64,000 nt of DNA from Symsagittifera roscoffensis (taxonomy: Eukaryota; Xenacoelomorpha; Acoela; Convolutidae). Where the stretch lies: assembly GCF_963678635.1 (NCBI RefSeq), contig NC_087070.1, positions 11,566,539-11,630,538 on the forward strand, written 5' to 3'. This document shows, in pieces, positions 22,327-37,300 of the stretch (the first letter of the stretch is position 1; each line of letters begins with the position of its first letter). The notes beneath the pieces were generated by a model. It was not told the DNA's origin. It saw only the letters and a program-made list of their open reading frames with translations, and did no database searches. The position numbers and the translations under genes were made by a program.

Positions 22327-25300
22327 GTTAGTGCACATGTACATTAGACAGCTACAGTTATGAGACAGACAAGATGCTACTATTTATTTTGAAGCCGGAA
22401 TTTTTTTTTTTCACCTATTTTTAGAGACAGTTTATCGTGAATTACGTAAGTTCTGACACATTGCCGACAAAACTGTTTTATGAAAATCTCACTGTACAAA
22501 AACTAGATATAGTTGGTTAATATATTCAATAGACAATAAATCATGGAACGAACAAATTGTATTTTTTTTTGTTTTCAAGGCGGTGAATGCTAATATTCAG
22601 ATATGGTTCCAAATCAGCATCTCTCCCGATCGGTATTTTGCTGGCAACAAATTTTCAATTTCTTACCATCATACTGAGATAGGGACCAGTTTTAAGTTTA
22701 TGTAAATGCCATCAATTGTTTTCTTTCTGTCTAGAGACCTGCTCCTTTGACCTTGTGATTTCTAACGTCTGTTCCGATCTGAAATACAACAGTGCAGTAA
22801 GATTTCGATTTAATGCTTTACAGTTGGACTAAAATAATACAACTTATTTATTATCTTTTCATACTACAAACATCTGACTTTAACATGGCGCAGCCAGCAG
22901 AGAAAAAAGGAGGGGGGAAAAATCCATTGAACATTGTAGCCTTTTGGGAAGTACGAACACCAGAACCTCCGGTCTATTGGGAAGAGTGGATAGTCAAGTT
23001 TCACTGGGGGATGATCGCAAAGTACGATATTGATCCCGATGACTTCTATTTTGCGGACACTCTAAATGCGGCGGCCGTCGGTGCGTTGCCTGAAGAAGTA
23101 AATGGGAAAAACCGTCTCGATTCAGAAAAGAAGTTAAAGTCTAATCTATATCTATGTATCGGGGACGAGGCGCAAAGAATATTCAAAGCTCGGAAACCGA
23201 CGGTTAACATCAAAACTGCACGGTACCCACGGGTTCTAGATGAGATGCAAAACGTGTTTCAAAGAGAGAGGAATGTAACACATGAACGGGGTCTTTTCTA
23301 CGGAAGGAAACAGCGTGAGAACGAAACGTTCGAAAAGTTCCATGCGGAACTAAGCGCCCTAGCAGGTAGATGTGACTTTGCAAATGCGGCCGAAAATGTT
23401 CGTGACATTTTCATTATGAACATGCGGGAGTCTGATTGCCAACGAGAGTTATCACGATCAACAAAATTACCTGAAGAAGTCTACAGGATCGCATTGTCAT
23501 ACGAACGCGGGGAGCGCGCATACAAATCGTATACGGGACGACCAGCTTCAACAGCTCCGGCTATCACAATAAAACAAGAACCGGTGAGTAACATAAGGAG
23601 GGGACAAGGATTTTTTCGAAGTCGCGGACGCGGGGGACGTGGAGGATACACCCAAGGACCGAGTAGTAGTGGCGGAAGCGGAAATAATCTTAGGTGTTAC
23701 AATTGCGACGCACCAAATTTTACCCTGGAGCATATTGCGAGCTGTCCTGCAAGAGGAGCAACATGTAATTCATGCCGAAAATTAGGTCACTTTGAACGAA
23801 CATGCCGAGGAGTTAGAAGAGGTACTAACCATTGGAGGGGACGAGGACGAGTCGGACTGGTTAGGGAGGAGAGTGAGCATCACCAAAGTACACAAAACGT
23901 AACTGATTTGAACGAAGATCCAGTGTCGTGGGTCAATCAGCAGGGGTGCGGGGAAAACGAATCCATGACGTCGGGATCGGACGATTACATGGTAATGTCA
24001 ATACACAGGAAGAGGAATGAATCCGAACTGAAGCTCCCTGGGGCCCGCGTGCAAGTTGAAGTAGCAGGGAAGAAAATGTGGTTGTGGATCGATAGTGGAT
24101 CCCCAGTAACCATTTTTAGCATTAACGACCTAAAAGCAACGTTGGGAAAGGCAAATATCCAACTAAAACCGTCACAAGACGAATTCCTGGATTATAACAA
24201 CAATCGAATAAACATACTGGGGAAGATAACAGTGATGATGTCATTAAACGGCTGGGCGGCACCAGCACAAGTGTCGGTTATATCCGGGAACCATCAGTCC
24301 ATCCTGGGGCGGGATCTTATGGGCACCCTGGGTCTCGAGTTAGTTCAACGGAAGAAAGTGATGGGAATCACAGGGGAAGGGATCAGTCAAGAGGAGGAGA
24401 AATATGACGAATTGCATACATACTTCTGTAAGTTGTACCCAAATTTGTTTACTAGGATAGGGAAAATCCGGAATGCAAAAGTAAGAGCCGAATTTTTTGA
24501 CAATTTGAGACCCATACAGCAAAAAGGACGCAGGGTGCCGATTAGTCTGCAAGATAAGGTGGATAAAGAAATCCATCGGCTAATAAATGAAGGGCATATC
24601 GTAAAATTGCAAGAATGCTCAGATAAGTATTTCGTCTCTCCCATCGTAATTACAGTAAAAAAAAGATGGAAGTATAAAAATAGCACTGGAGTCAAGAGAG
24701 TTAAACAAGCAGGTACATAAAAATAAGTACCAAATGCCAAATATTGACGAATTAATAGACGGAGTAAGCCAGATAATTGCGGAGAAAAAAGCGGGGAATG
24801 TATATTTTACAACATTGGATTTCACATATGCGTATGGACAAGTCGCTTTAGAACAAAAAACGAGCGAACAATGCAATTTCTCGCTTGTTGGGGGGAAATC
24901 CACAGGAACTTATCGTTTTAAAAATGGATTTTACGGGTTGACATCAATGCCGGCGGAATTCCAAAAAAGTAATTGATAATTTGCTTAAAGAGTTCCCTCA
25001 AGCTAACGCGTTCATCGATGATATTTTAATTTCTTCGAAAGGAACGAAGATCGAACACATCGCATTGGTCGAGAAGATATTGAAAAAGCTGGATATTTCT
25101 AATGTTGCTTTAAAGTTGCAGAAATGCGAATTTGCGAAAACAGAGTGCGAGTGGCTCGGATTTCGAATTGGGGAAAGTGGTATTACACCCTTAGTAAAGA
25201 AAACACAAGCAATTGAAGACCTGAAAACCCCCAAATCACGAAAGCAGTTGAAATCACTGATGGGTTCACTTCACAGTTTACACAAATTTTTACCCAAACT

Positions 25301-28300
25301 CGCAGAATTAAGTGCACCGCTAAGACCACTACTAAGCCAAAACAACGATTTTGTTTGGACTAATGTTTGCGAAAATGCATTCCAACATTTAAAATCGCTA
25401 GTGAAAAACATCGTCGAGTTACGACATTTCGACATTCACCGGGAGACTAGAATTATTTGTGACGCTAGTCACGATGGTTTGGGGGCCGTATTAGAACAGT
25501 ATGGGGCCTCAGGGTGGCATCCCATTTCGTTTGCATCGCGTTACCTAAACCCTGCGGAGAAAAAATACTCCACGAACGAATTAGAATTACTTGCGGTAGT
25601 GTGGGCTACGGAGCATTTTCGAAATTACATATATGGCCGTTATTTCACAGTTATTTCGGACCATAAGGCTCTGCTAACGTTATTGAATTCATCTCCGAAA
25701 GGAAATAAAACGTTTTTCAGCCGACTAACGCGGTGGTACGATCGTTTAGTGCCGTACGATTTTAAAGTTGAACACAGACAGGGGTCAAAAATGGGAATGG
25801 CAGATTACTTGTCCCGATTTCCATCTGCAGCGGCACCCGAGACCAGTCGTTACGATGAAAGCTTTGTAGTAGCGAAAATAAAAATGATAAATGAAGCACT
25901 AAATCCTAAGGCTCAAATGAAGCCTAGGGGTCAAAACGTGAAATATCTAAAGCCAATACCGGCGGTAGAGGGCGATCAGTCATGCCTTGACATAACGACA
26001 TTTGTAGCATCCAATGAGAATTCAAGAACAAGTGATTATGCTAATACTCACAGTGAGAGTACACGCTCACTAGAGGGCGTGTTTTCATGCAACCGACGGT
26101 TGACCAATCAGATTGAAGAGATTTGCATACCGGCGGAAATATGCAAATATCAAAGAAGAAAATTCAGACATCGTTCTCGCTACGCAATTTCAAGTCGCAA
26201 ATTACAAGATATGAATAACATGAATAGTAAAAACTCAGTAAATTCACCTGACAAACAAGATCAAATTACTTCTGCTATTGTAAATACCTCGACAAACTCT
26301 GGAGACGTTAATCTTAACCTTGTACTTAATCGTTTAAATCAGCCCCCCAGTCTCAGTTCTGTCAGTTCGGACTCGGATATTGAGATAATACCGCCCGAAA
26401 TTATCGATAGAAAACAAGTTAATTCGAAGAAAACCAACACAATTATCTCATTCCCTCATCAATTCCCAGGGTTATCCTACCCAGTAGTCCAGAACGACAA
26501 ATGGGTGTACTCCATAATACCGTCGGACAGTAAAGTTGTCCGAAAATTGGAACACCCGGAAATCTTGAGTCTAAAGTTAGTCGAGGCTAATCTGGAGAAG
26601 GACCCCATCATGAAGACCATACGTGACGCAATCAAAGACAGAAACCCAGGAGCCCGAGAAATCATCACTAAACTTGGACCATATTACGCTCAACACTACA
26701 ATGACTTCGCGGTACGGGACAACTGTTTGTGGATGGACGGCCGATTAGCTATACCCAAGGACATGTCTTCCGCAGTTCTCAACAGACTACACTTTCAACA
26801 CCATGGTCGGGATAAAATGTTCGCGGCCGCAAAGGATGTGTGGATCCCTTTGATGCATCGAAATATTGCCGCAACGGCAAAGTACTGCAAATGCTGCGTA
26901 GAAGCAGGTAAAAATCTAAAACCAGACATCCCAAAAAGTGATATTGGGGTAACTTATGTACCTAAAGAACCTAACGACTTGGTTCAATTAGATTTCTGGG
27001 GCCCAGTCAATTATGTAAAGGGTAGAAAGAAATATGTACTCGTAGCAGTAGATACTTTTTCGCACTGGCCGTCAGCATATATATGCTCAAGTAATAAATC
27101 TAAAAATGTCCTAAAGTTCCTAAGGAAGTACATCAACACTCACGGACACCCAAGGAAGTTGCATATGGATCAGGCAACGGGGTTTTTCTCGAATGAAATT
27201 CAAAGTTTCTGTAACTATGAAGGCATTGAACTAATAAAATCTCCGGTTAAGGACCATCGCGCAACGGGAATGGTCGAAAGAACAATTGGGTCGATAAAAA
27301 ATTACGTGCTCACTTATCTTCAGGAAAATAAAAGTTACAAATTTGGGGAAATGATATCTCGAGCGCTCAGCGCTTTACGTTTTGTGCCACATTCTAAGAC
27401 TAAATTAACACCCTTTGAAGCATATCATGGAAGAGAAGCAAATACGGCGTTTCGAAACTTAACAAAGACACCATCTTTGAAAAATCTAAATTGGAATAAG
27501 GTTGTTAATCAGAAGCTATCTTGTTTAGACAAGGCAAACAATCTCCCTGAGGTGGAGCTGACCCTGGATTGGGAAAAGAGAAGCGACCTAGTATATGCAC
27601 CTGAGCAAAGAAAAACCCCAAGGATTTTGGATGATAATGAGATAACTGACAGGGATCCCAAGGCCACTGAGATGGCTGATAAAGTTTCAAAACATTCAGG
27701 AGGGAAAAAACGGCCCAAGGCTAGCTCAACAACAGTCTACCAGAAAACGGGGAAAACAGACCCCAAGGATCCAAGAAGGTATAAACGTTTACCATTGAAA
27801 ATCGATAAGTTAACTGACCATACGGTGAAAATGGAAAAAGGGGCGTTATTAAGACGAAGTGGTGTTTCTTTTAGAACAGCGGCTGAGGAAAGCCAAATCA
27901 AGGAGTTCTACGAAGCGTGCACCCCGGGTCCGAGCAAGTACCGGAAATACACCCCGAGTTTACGTGATATCGAAAAGAGCACCCCGGGTCCAAGTGAATC
28001 CGCTGGAAGCATCCCGGGTCCAAGTGTACCGACGAAACTCAAACGGAAAGCGGAAAAGGATCAACTTGCAATGGGACAGGCGAAAAAGGCGGCAAACCCG
28101 AGGATTGTAGAATATAGCGAGGACGAGAGTGAAGAGAATGACATGAGCGATTGGACAGTCGAGGAGGACGATGCGGACAAAACGGCGGCGAGTAAAAACG
28201 TAATCGAACCGTCGGATACAGTTGAACCGTCGGATACAGTGGCTACGCGAACGCCAAAGACCGTCGAAGGAAGTCGGAAGAAAAACGCAGAGGGGACAAG

Positions 28301-31300
28301 AAAATCAACGCGACAGCGACGTGGTGTTGATAAGATGGGGGGTGTTATGATTCATCGTATCCAAAACAAGTAACATAACGCAGACCGAAAAGAAAAGAAA
28401 ACCTAAACGAGAGGTTTGGCAGGTGGGCCTAAAAACTCTAGTTAAACTGTTTGCCGAAAAACTCAAAGAAAACTGACATTGATCTGTAACATGAATTGGC
28501 AAGGATAACATTACAAGTTGATAAATTTTATACAAGTTAAAATTTATTTGTGGTTGCCCGAATGAGATAGGGACCAGTTTTAAGTTTATGTAAATGCCAT
28601 CAATTGTTTTCTTTCTGTCTAGAGACCTGCTCCTTTGACCTTGTGATTTCTAACGTCTGTTCCGATCTGAAATACAACAGTGCAGTAAGATTTCGATTTA
28701 ATGCTTTACAGTTGGACTAAAATAATACAACTTATTTATTATCTTTTCATACTACAAACATCTGACTTTAACAATACCATGGTGTTTATGGAGCAAACTT
28801 TTTCTACACCTTTTATTTTTAAGTTTTCAGCCAAATTTTGAGCTTCATCTGAGTAAATTTTCTGAGACATCCTGTAACTGGTATATCACGGCAAAGAACA
28901 GAATCCGTTTAGGTAAACTTTTTCAAATGAAGGACGAAATTTTTTTTTCGGACTTTTTTTTAAATATTTTTGTTTTATAACCAATATTTTATATTTTATA
29001 ATCAGTGATTAATATTTAGACTTGGTACTCTTACGGCTACTTCTATGGGTCTGACAGTGCCAACCTGTTCCTCGGAGGACTCGACTCGTCCTTCCTCTTT
29101 CTCAACACCCTAGGACTGTTCCTGATTGGACCACTGGGAGACAAGTGGGTTACTAAGATAACAAATTACGGTTATATTAAAAAAGGGTTATTATAACTGA
29201 ATGGGTAATATTAAAAAGTGACTTCTTGTAGTTTGTTACTGTCAAGAGTGCCTTGTTGGAAGTAAAGAGCATCAAGTTTGCACAGATTCGCGACTGATCA
29301 TGAGTTTCGTTCTCCCCTAGTAGCGGAATTAGGATGGAGGCGGGGGGGGGGGGGGGTTTGGTTTGCAGTTGTTTGGGAGTTGACTCTTTTCGTGTTCAAC
29401 CCCCTGACCAGCTAAAGGCGCTAAAACAAACTTTTTATAAGGGGGAGTGCTTCTGGTCAAAGCTTCCAAAAAAGGCCTGAAAAGGTACAATTTGGAGTTT
29501 TTTTTTCTCAAAAATTTGCCTGAGGTGCAGAAAACTTTGTTAAAAACGGGTCTGTATAGTCATTTGAGGAGAGAGCTCGGAAGATCAATTTGGTCGCCCA
29601 AAAATTTTTGAAAATCCCATCATGCCCATACCCCTTCGATATGATCCCAGATAACGAGTTCAGATATGATCACGTATCTATCTATTTAGGTAAATTTGAT
29701 GCGCTCTTAACGACATTTACTTACTTTCTTCATGTGTGCACTATTTCTTGTTATGATGATTGAAGACTACCGTATACGCTATGCCATCAAGTATTAGGGC
29801 AATATTCAATGGTTGATTAGGGGTGTATTTAAAAAGAAGGAATGTATTTAAAAAGTGTTTTATGGGAATTGAAACTTTACATCGGAATTAATATCAAATT
29901 GCTAACATTTTTTTTGAATTTCGATATGTTGACTTATAGTTTTTGTAATTTGGTATTTCAGGCTGAAGTCGTATCGAAAGTGGATGCTGGTCGCAGCTAT
30001 GGCTTCATCAGTAGTTTTCGTAAGTCAAAGTCCAAACCAGGGACAATTTCTTCAAGAAGAGGGGGATGGGGAGGGGTTATTTTATCAGTTTTTTTTCATA
30101 GATAACCACTAGTGATGCAATCTGGGTGATTTATGAGAAGTTTCAAATTTTTAAGCATTCAATTTGAATTACTTTTAAAAATATTTTTTTTAAAATGTTA
30201 TTACAGAGCATATATTTTGATGCAATTTTTTTTCACTGCCTCAGATGCCAAAAACTCTCTCAAAAAGTTGCGGTTAATCGATCAAACTCTCACAAACTTC
30301 TTAAGACTTCGTCTAGTTTTGTCTAATTCTCACAAAATGCGTTAAGAATTTGTGATTATTATTCAAAAATCTTGTAAATTTTTTTAAAATGAAAGTTCTT
30401 TGATACCTTATTTTAATGCAATTTTACCTGCTTTCTCTTCAGACGTGTCTGTTTGGAACACTGCCGGACCAGCTCTCCTTCTTCAACCCAGTGTACATGG
30501 TGTGTCTGTGGGCCATTAATGGACTAGCACAGTCCCCTGTCATCCCCCTCACTATGGCCATGCAGGCTAACTGGTTCGGAAAACACAGGTGAGTTTGTCC
30601 CGATTCGTTCCCAGGTTATGAGTCACGGTTGATAGCTTTAAATCCCAGAGGTGGTGTTCGCGCGAGTCGCCGTTTTGCATTGAGAACCGGCTCTAATTTT
30701 GGAATCTAGTCCTGCTCTGTGATGGAAAGCTCGCAACACTAATTTGCTGTTTATGTTTACTCTTTGCGCATTTTTTTTAAATTTAGATTTATGAAGCAAA
30801 TTTATAGTTCCGACTACCACCCTAGGGATGAAAATGATTTAGGAAGTCAGATCTTGTTTTTGTTGGTCGACTTTGACTACCTTAAAAACGGTCGTACGAA
30901 GTTAGAGTGGGGGGGGGGTAGGGATTAGAACTTTTTCCGTCTTCCGGGTTAAGAATATATGATAGGAGGAATATACAAAAATAGCTTCTTAAAAAGCTGC
31001 GTCTCAAGTATAATTTATATTATTTTTATAACCTATCTACTAATTTACAACTGAGTTTCAGGAGGGGAATGGTGTTTGGTATCTGGAGTACTAATCTGTC
31101 AGTGGGAAACATTATGAGCAACTTAATGGTAAGAATTTAATGAAACGGCAAACAAAAATATTTTATCAAAATATGGACTCTTTTGTCTTCTTTAACTATT
31201 TTTGGACCTATTTAACAAGTCCCTTTTTTTATAAAAAAAAGGGAGACTTTAAAGTAGATTTATTAGATGCAATCAGAATGCAGCAAAGTTAAATGCTCAA

Positions 31301-34300
31301 TAGACAGCTCTTGTGCTCATTCACTGTTTTTACCTCGCGGGTGTTGTGATTCAGTATTTTTAGTATGTTATAACCTTGACCTCTATTATCTAATTACGTA
31401 CCAGTCAATGTTAACTCTACGAAGTCCAGTGGACTTCGGTTCACTAGTTGCTCTTTTTAGACTACAGTCAGTTTTAATTCAACCAATACTTTTATTCTCT
31501 TTTAACCTTAGTTAGATACAATAGTTACCAGTGGTACATCTTAAATCTTTATCATGGCGCAGTCAACAACTGATTCGAACCTGAGGGGAATACCCGCCTT
31601 TTGGCCGAACCACACGGTAGAACCTCCCACCCAATGGAACAATTGGATAGACCAATTCCATTTGGCTATTATCGCGAAGGAAAATTTAGACATAGATAAC
31701 CTCAAAGAACCAATGGAAGGGGAGACGACGTTACCGATCCTAGAAGGCGCCCAGGAGTCAGAAACTGACCAACAGAGGAAAGCCAGGGAGGCCAGGAACA
31801 AAGAAACAATGCGAGTCTACGAACACGCTGAAGAGAAAAGACTAGCAGAAGAAAAACGGAAATTCGGAGGAATGAGAAGATATGAGGCCGATAAAAAAGT
31901 AAGGTCAATCCTATACTTGGCCTTAGGAGCCGAAGGCAAAAGACTTTTCGCCCAGAAACATCCAAGGGTAAAAGTCCTAGGAACCTCATTCAAGGAATTT
32001 TATGAAATGCTAGAATTGGCTTTTATCAAACCAACCAACATAACATTTGAACGATATAAATTATTGAGCAGGAAACAAAAGGATAGAGAATCCTATGAAC
32101 AATTTTGGGGCGCGTTATCAGATTTAGCAAGATCATGTGAAATTGGAATTAATGCAGAACAGGAGTGGATCAGAGACGTATTTATTTTTACAATGAAAAA
32201 CTGCGACTTACAACGTAGACTACTTTCGGAAACTCTCAATCCATTGGATGCACTAAGCCAAGCAATAATTGACGAAAAAGGCTACTATAACCACCTCAAA
32301 TTAACCAATATGACTAGATCTTTCAACACGACAGGAAATAGTGGGAGAGGGTATAAAAACTTCAACAACGTAAAAAAGGAACCAAGCTTGAACATAGAAA
32401 GATCAAATACTTGTATGAAATGCGGGAATGCGTTTACCAAGGGTCATCTGAGTGTGTGTCCGGCGAAAGAAATTGTGTGTAATATTTGTAAATATAAAGG
32501 ACATTTCGGAAGACTTTGTAAATCGAAAGGAAGAAAACCCGCTGTAAATATTGTAGATGAAGCTGTAAATAGTCAGAATTGTTCATATTCCCCAGAAGAC
32601 CTTCAGGTGAGAAGCGAAGAAAATTTTTGCGGAGTTATTAACGCTTGGACCGAAGAGGGGATAAGTGATAACGATGACTATTCCGTTCTCAACATTAGAC
32701 CAATCTACGATACCAATGGTTTGGAAACCAAGAAACTCGTCAACATCGGTTTGGGAGACGATGCAATAGTCAACTTGAACATTCCAGTGGATTCGGCAAG
32801 CCCAGTGAGCTTCCTGAAACAAAATGTATTTCACGAATTGAAGTTGAGAAACCCACAGTTGAAGATACAGCCAGTTGAGAAGAAAACGAGGGAACTATAT
32901 TGCGGATTCACCAACGACACAATCAACACCATCGGGAAAGTGGTAGTGAGATTACAATCCAATCGATGGATCGCGGACGAAACCCCATTTTTTATCACTT
33001 CTGGACATGAGAGGAACATCCTGGGAAACGACAATCTCCCGAGAATTGGATTAGAGATAGCCCAACGACAGCCTCTACTACCCGTCGACAACATATCACG
33101 CCCAGAGTTGTGTAAGTTATATAACTATTCAGACACGACCCTTAATCTGTATCATAAGTACAAAGGGTTATTTAACAGATTGGGAAAAATACCATTGGAC
33201 AGAAAAAATACTCATTTTCACTCCCCAGTCAAACCTATCCAAACCAAAGGTAGAAGAGTTCCCCTACATCTACTCAATAACGTAAAAACGGAACTAAATA
33301 GAATGGAACAAGAGGGGCATTTCATAAAATTAAACAAATGCGATGAAGATTGTTTTATAAGTCCAATAGTGATTACAAGAAAAAAAGACGGTAGCATCAA
33401 GTTGGCATTAGATTCGAAACTATTAAATAATCAGATATTCAAGAACAAGAACCAGATGCCAAACATACATGAAGTGATCGATAATATTGCACTCCAACTG
33501 TCAAGCAAAGAGTCAGGGGAAGTTTGGTTTAGTAGTCTAGATCTAATGAACGCGTACAGCCAACTACAATTATGCACAGACACTAGCAAACAGTGTAATT
33601 TTAGTATCGTGGGGGGCGAAACCACTGGAACCTATAGGTTTTTAACTGGATTTTACGGATTGGGCGATATGCCAAACGAATTCCAGAAGGTGTTGGATTC
33701 CTTATTGAAAGACATTCCTTTTACTAATTGTTATATTGACGACATTTTAATAGCTTCGAAAGGTTCACTAAATGAACACAAAGCGATACTAACAAACATT
33801 TTAAACATTTTGGACAACAAGAATATGGCGGTAAAATGGGAGAAATGTGCTTTCTTCCATAAAAAAATAGAGTGGCTAGGTTTCAAGATATCAAACTCGG
33901 GCGTAAAACTATTGGTGGGAAAGTCAGATTCGATCAAAAACCTACCAAACCCAAAAATATATCTGAACTTAGGTCTTTCTTTGGGTCGATCAATCAGTAA
34001 ATGAAATTCGTCCCGAATTTGTCTGCTCTAAGTTCTCCCCTACGACCACTTCTCGTGAAGAAATCAGTCTACCAATGGAATGACGAACATACTAAAGCAT
34101 TTGAAGAATTAAAACAACAGATAGTGAACATAACAGAGAATAATCATTTCGACATAAAAAGGATGTCAAGACTGAAGACAGACGCTTCTCATAACGGCTT
34201 AGGAGCTACCTTAGAACAATGGGATGGAGAAAATTGGATGACAATAGCATTCGCTTCTCAATTTTTAAACAACCACGAAAGTAAATATTCGACAAACGAA

Positions 34301-37300
34301 CTTGAAATTTTGGGAGTAGTCAGGGCTACAGAACACTTCAAAAATTACTTGTATGGTGCTGAATTTGAAATTGTGACGGACCATAAGGCATTCTTATCAG
34401 CATTAAATGCAAATCAGAGCAACAAAATTATGCATAGCAGCTTAAGCCGTTGGGTAAATCGACTGTTACCATTTAATTTCAAGATCAAGCACATTCCGGG
34501 AAAAGAAATGGGAATTACAGATTTATTATCGAGACTACCTTCAGGAAAAGCACTCCCTACACCACACTATGATAGCGAATTTGTAGTGGCTACAGTACAA
34601 AAGATTGAAGAAAACCTCTCTGTAAATAACGATTGTAAAAAGAATAATTGTAAAAAGAACGAAGTGTATAATCCATTGGATGTAAATACGATCAGTAACT
34701 TGGATTGTAATAATCCAATGGGCGGAAAGAAAGATTTATCGCAAAGCATCCAACGGTCGTTCTTCTCGAATATTCTGAACTACGTAAACGACACTATCAG
34801 AATTTGTAATTCCAGTCACTCGCGTTCAGAGTCTTGCACAAGCGGTTGTGTTCCATTAAATTTATCAAAATTTGATTTCAATTACTTTCACTTTTCAGAC
34901 AAAACTTTTTTATTCTTTCTTGCCCAATCAGTATTATTAATCAATCATTCATTAAATTCAGATAAAAAAAAACAGTTACAAGAATTTATTACATCGGTCA
35001 ACTTGTTAAAAATTTCCCCCAGGGCAGAAAAGAAAGGAATCTTTTTGAATTTTAATAACGATATAATGTCAGACCTACACAAGAAATTATTGGCCAAGTA
35101 CAAGGGAGATCTCAGATTGCCTGACAACCCGTTATCACTCTCAGATCATTGCTCAAATTAGCTGGTTAAACTCATGACGGACGAAGATAAAATCCTCAAG
35201 GAGGTAAAAAAGGCGGTACAGGAAGGCAAACCATTGGACAAATTCGGAGCCTACTTAAAAAACTTCCAGAGGGACATTCACGTGAAAGAAGGACTGTTAT
35301 TCAACGATAACAAACTGATAGTGCCGGCTGCATTACGATCACCATTCCTGTCACTCCTTCACGAGACTCATCCAGGGCAGTTCGGGATGAAAACCCTGGC
35401 AGAAAACATCTGGTGGCCACACCTATACAGAGAGATATACCATCATGGAAAGAATTGCACTCAGTGTATAATGGCCGGTAAGAAACTAAAAGTGTTACTA
35501 GGGACGAACAAGACTGAGAAATTACCAATTCTGACCGAACCAAATGAAGAAGTAGATTTAGACTTTGCTGGCCCATTGGACAAGAGTTGGGGTAACGCAA
35601 AATACCTTTTGTTATGCATTGATCGCTTTTCAAAGTTTCCGACTGCAAAGGTAGTAAACAACACCTCGACTTCTTCAACTTTAACCTTCATGGCAGATTA
35701 CTGCCATCTTCACGGATTTCCAAACTCCATTAGAGCTGAGCATGGGTCATGTTTTACTTCGTTTGATTTTAGAAACTTCTGTGAGAAGAACAACATTAAT
35801 TTAATCCTATGTACGGTTGGTGATCATAGATCCAATGGAGTAGTAGAAAGACTCATTTACACTGTCAAAGCTAAGCTTCTGGCAATGTCGTTCAACGATC
35901 CAAAACCATCTTTTAATACGGCTATTGATAAGATTATTTGGAACATACGCTCGACGAAACAATCATCCATTGGATGCTCTCCTTTCTCAAAATATTTTAA
36001 TAGATCTCCCAATACGTTCTGGAAATCTTTGGTCTCTCACGCAATTAGTTTAGATAAGGGGAAATCAATCTTAACGAAGGACAGAGCACAAGACTGGGGG
36101 GCTGACGGCGCGTTCGAAGATGGATATCTGGAAGACAGAGCAATAGATGAAAGAGGGTACGAGAGCGACCCTGCGGACAAAGTAGATAGAAATCTCCAGC
36201 GAGCCCCACTGTCAAATCCTTTCAGCCAAAGAGGTAACTGGTTTAGGAAAACAGTTAACAGGAGGGAAGGCGAACCGTATTTTAAGCCACTGGGGAGTAA
36301 ACCTTTGTCAGACACGAAACATACGGTCACATTAGACAACGGACATGTGATACGAAAATCTGACTTAGCTTTTAACAAAACCCAACCGGCAGCTCCTAGG
36401 ACATTCTCGGCAAGACCGAATTCGCTAATTAATCGTAATGATTTAGCAGGCAAGCGAAAAAGAAACTCCCCTTCCAAGAGACGAGTCTCAAATATAGGAG
36501 GCCCTTCGACGAGTTACACACCAACGGGTGGAAATACTTGCAAAAAGAGGAGAACATTCATCACGAGCTCGAAAGGTTCAAAATTCGACTTAAATAACCT
36601 AGATTTAGATCAGCCAAGGAGTACCGTAAAAAGCCAGACAAATACTCAGACAACGGTCACTCTACCAACGGGCACAAGTGACGACCCAATTCGAGTGGAT
36701 AGCTCTCCGGAGAAGACAGTGGAGACACCAAAGACCCCGATACCCTCAAAACTTCGTGCAAGAAGAAACCCGGGCCCCCGAAATTCTACGGTGATAGGCG
36801 GTTTATCGACCAAGTGACGCTCGGAACGGAGACCATTAGTGCAGTAGACTCCGATGACGAACCGCTAATTACGTTTTCCGGCGCAAAGAGTCCAAAACAA
36901 AATTTATCATACTGTACGACGTCCCCCTCAGATTATCTCACACCCATTGATGAGATCCCACGTCATACGATCTTGGTTGCTGAAACCACACAAGACCAAC
37001 TCTCAACACCCTCCTCTCAGGCGACAAAGACCGCATGGGTATCGCCACCATTAGTAGAAGTTACCAGTAATACCCAGGATGACGACGGCAGTGATATATC
37101 CTCGGGTATCGATACCGATGTAAGAAGAGAGTCAGATAACTTCCATGCTAGATACAACACTACGGTCATGAACTCTGAAAACTTTTAAACTATGGTAACA
37201 TGATATGTTACGTATTTGCTTTAGCTTTTATCCATTGGACAACCCAAAACTTTTTTTTATTACCTAGTTAGTGAGTTAGTTAGTTTGTTTTAACTGTACA

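Larger units (their letters stand above)
22675..28773 (+). mobile_element. Ty3/gypsy retrotransposon 1
   Basis: Two 211-bp LTRs (22675-22885 and 28563-28773) begin TGAGATAGGG and end CTTTAACA, and they appear identical by eye. The 4-base target duplication ATAC flanks them at 22671-22674 and 28774-28777. Identical LTRs imply a recent insertion. The coding order protease, RT, RNase H, integrase is that of Ty3/gypsy. The element lies in an SLC37 intron in the gene's orientation and accounts for most of that intron. Two single-base frameshifts break the polyprotein. Confidence 0.95.

Noticed and set aside
29842-30105. Open frame translating exon c in another phase (AEVVSKVDAGRS)
   Set aside because: It does not encode the expected helix and does not match the phases of the neighbouring exons.
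36814-37188. Envelope gene of gypsy 2
   Set aside because: The frame is acidic and hydrophilic with no signal peptide or membrane segment. It resembles the polyprotein tail of element 1.
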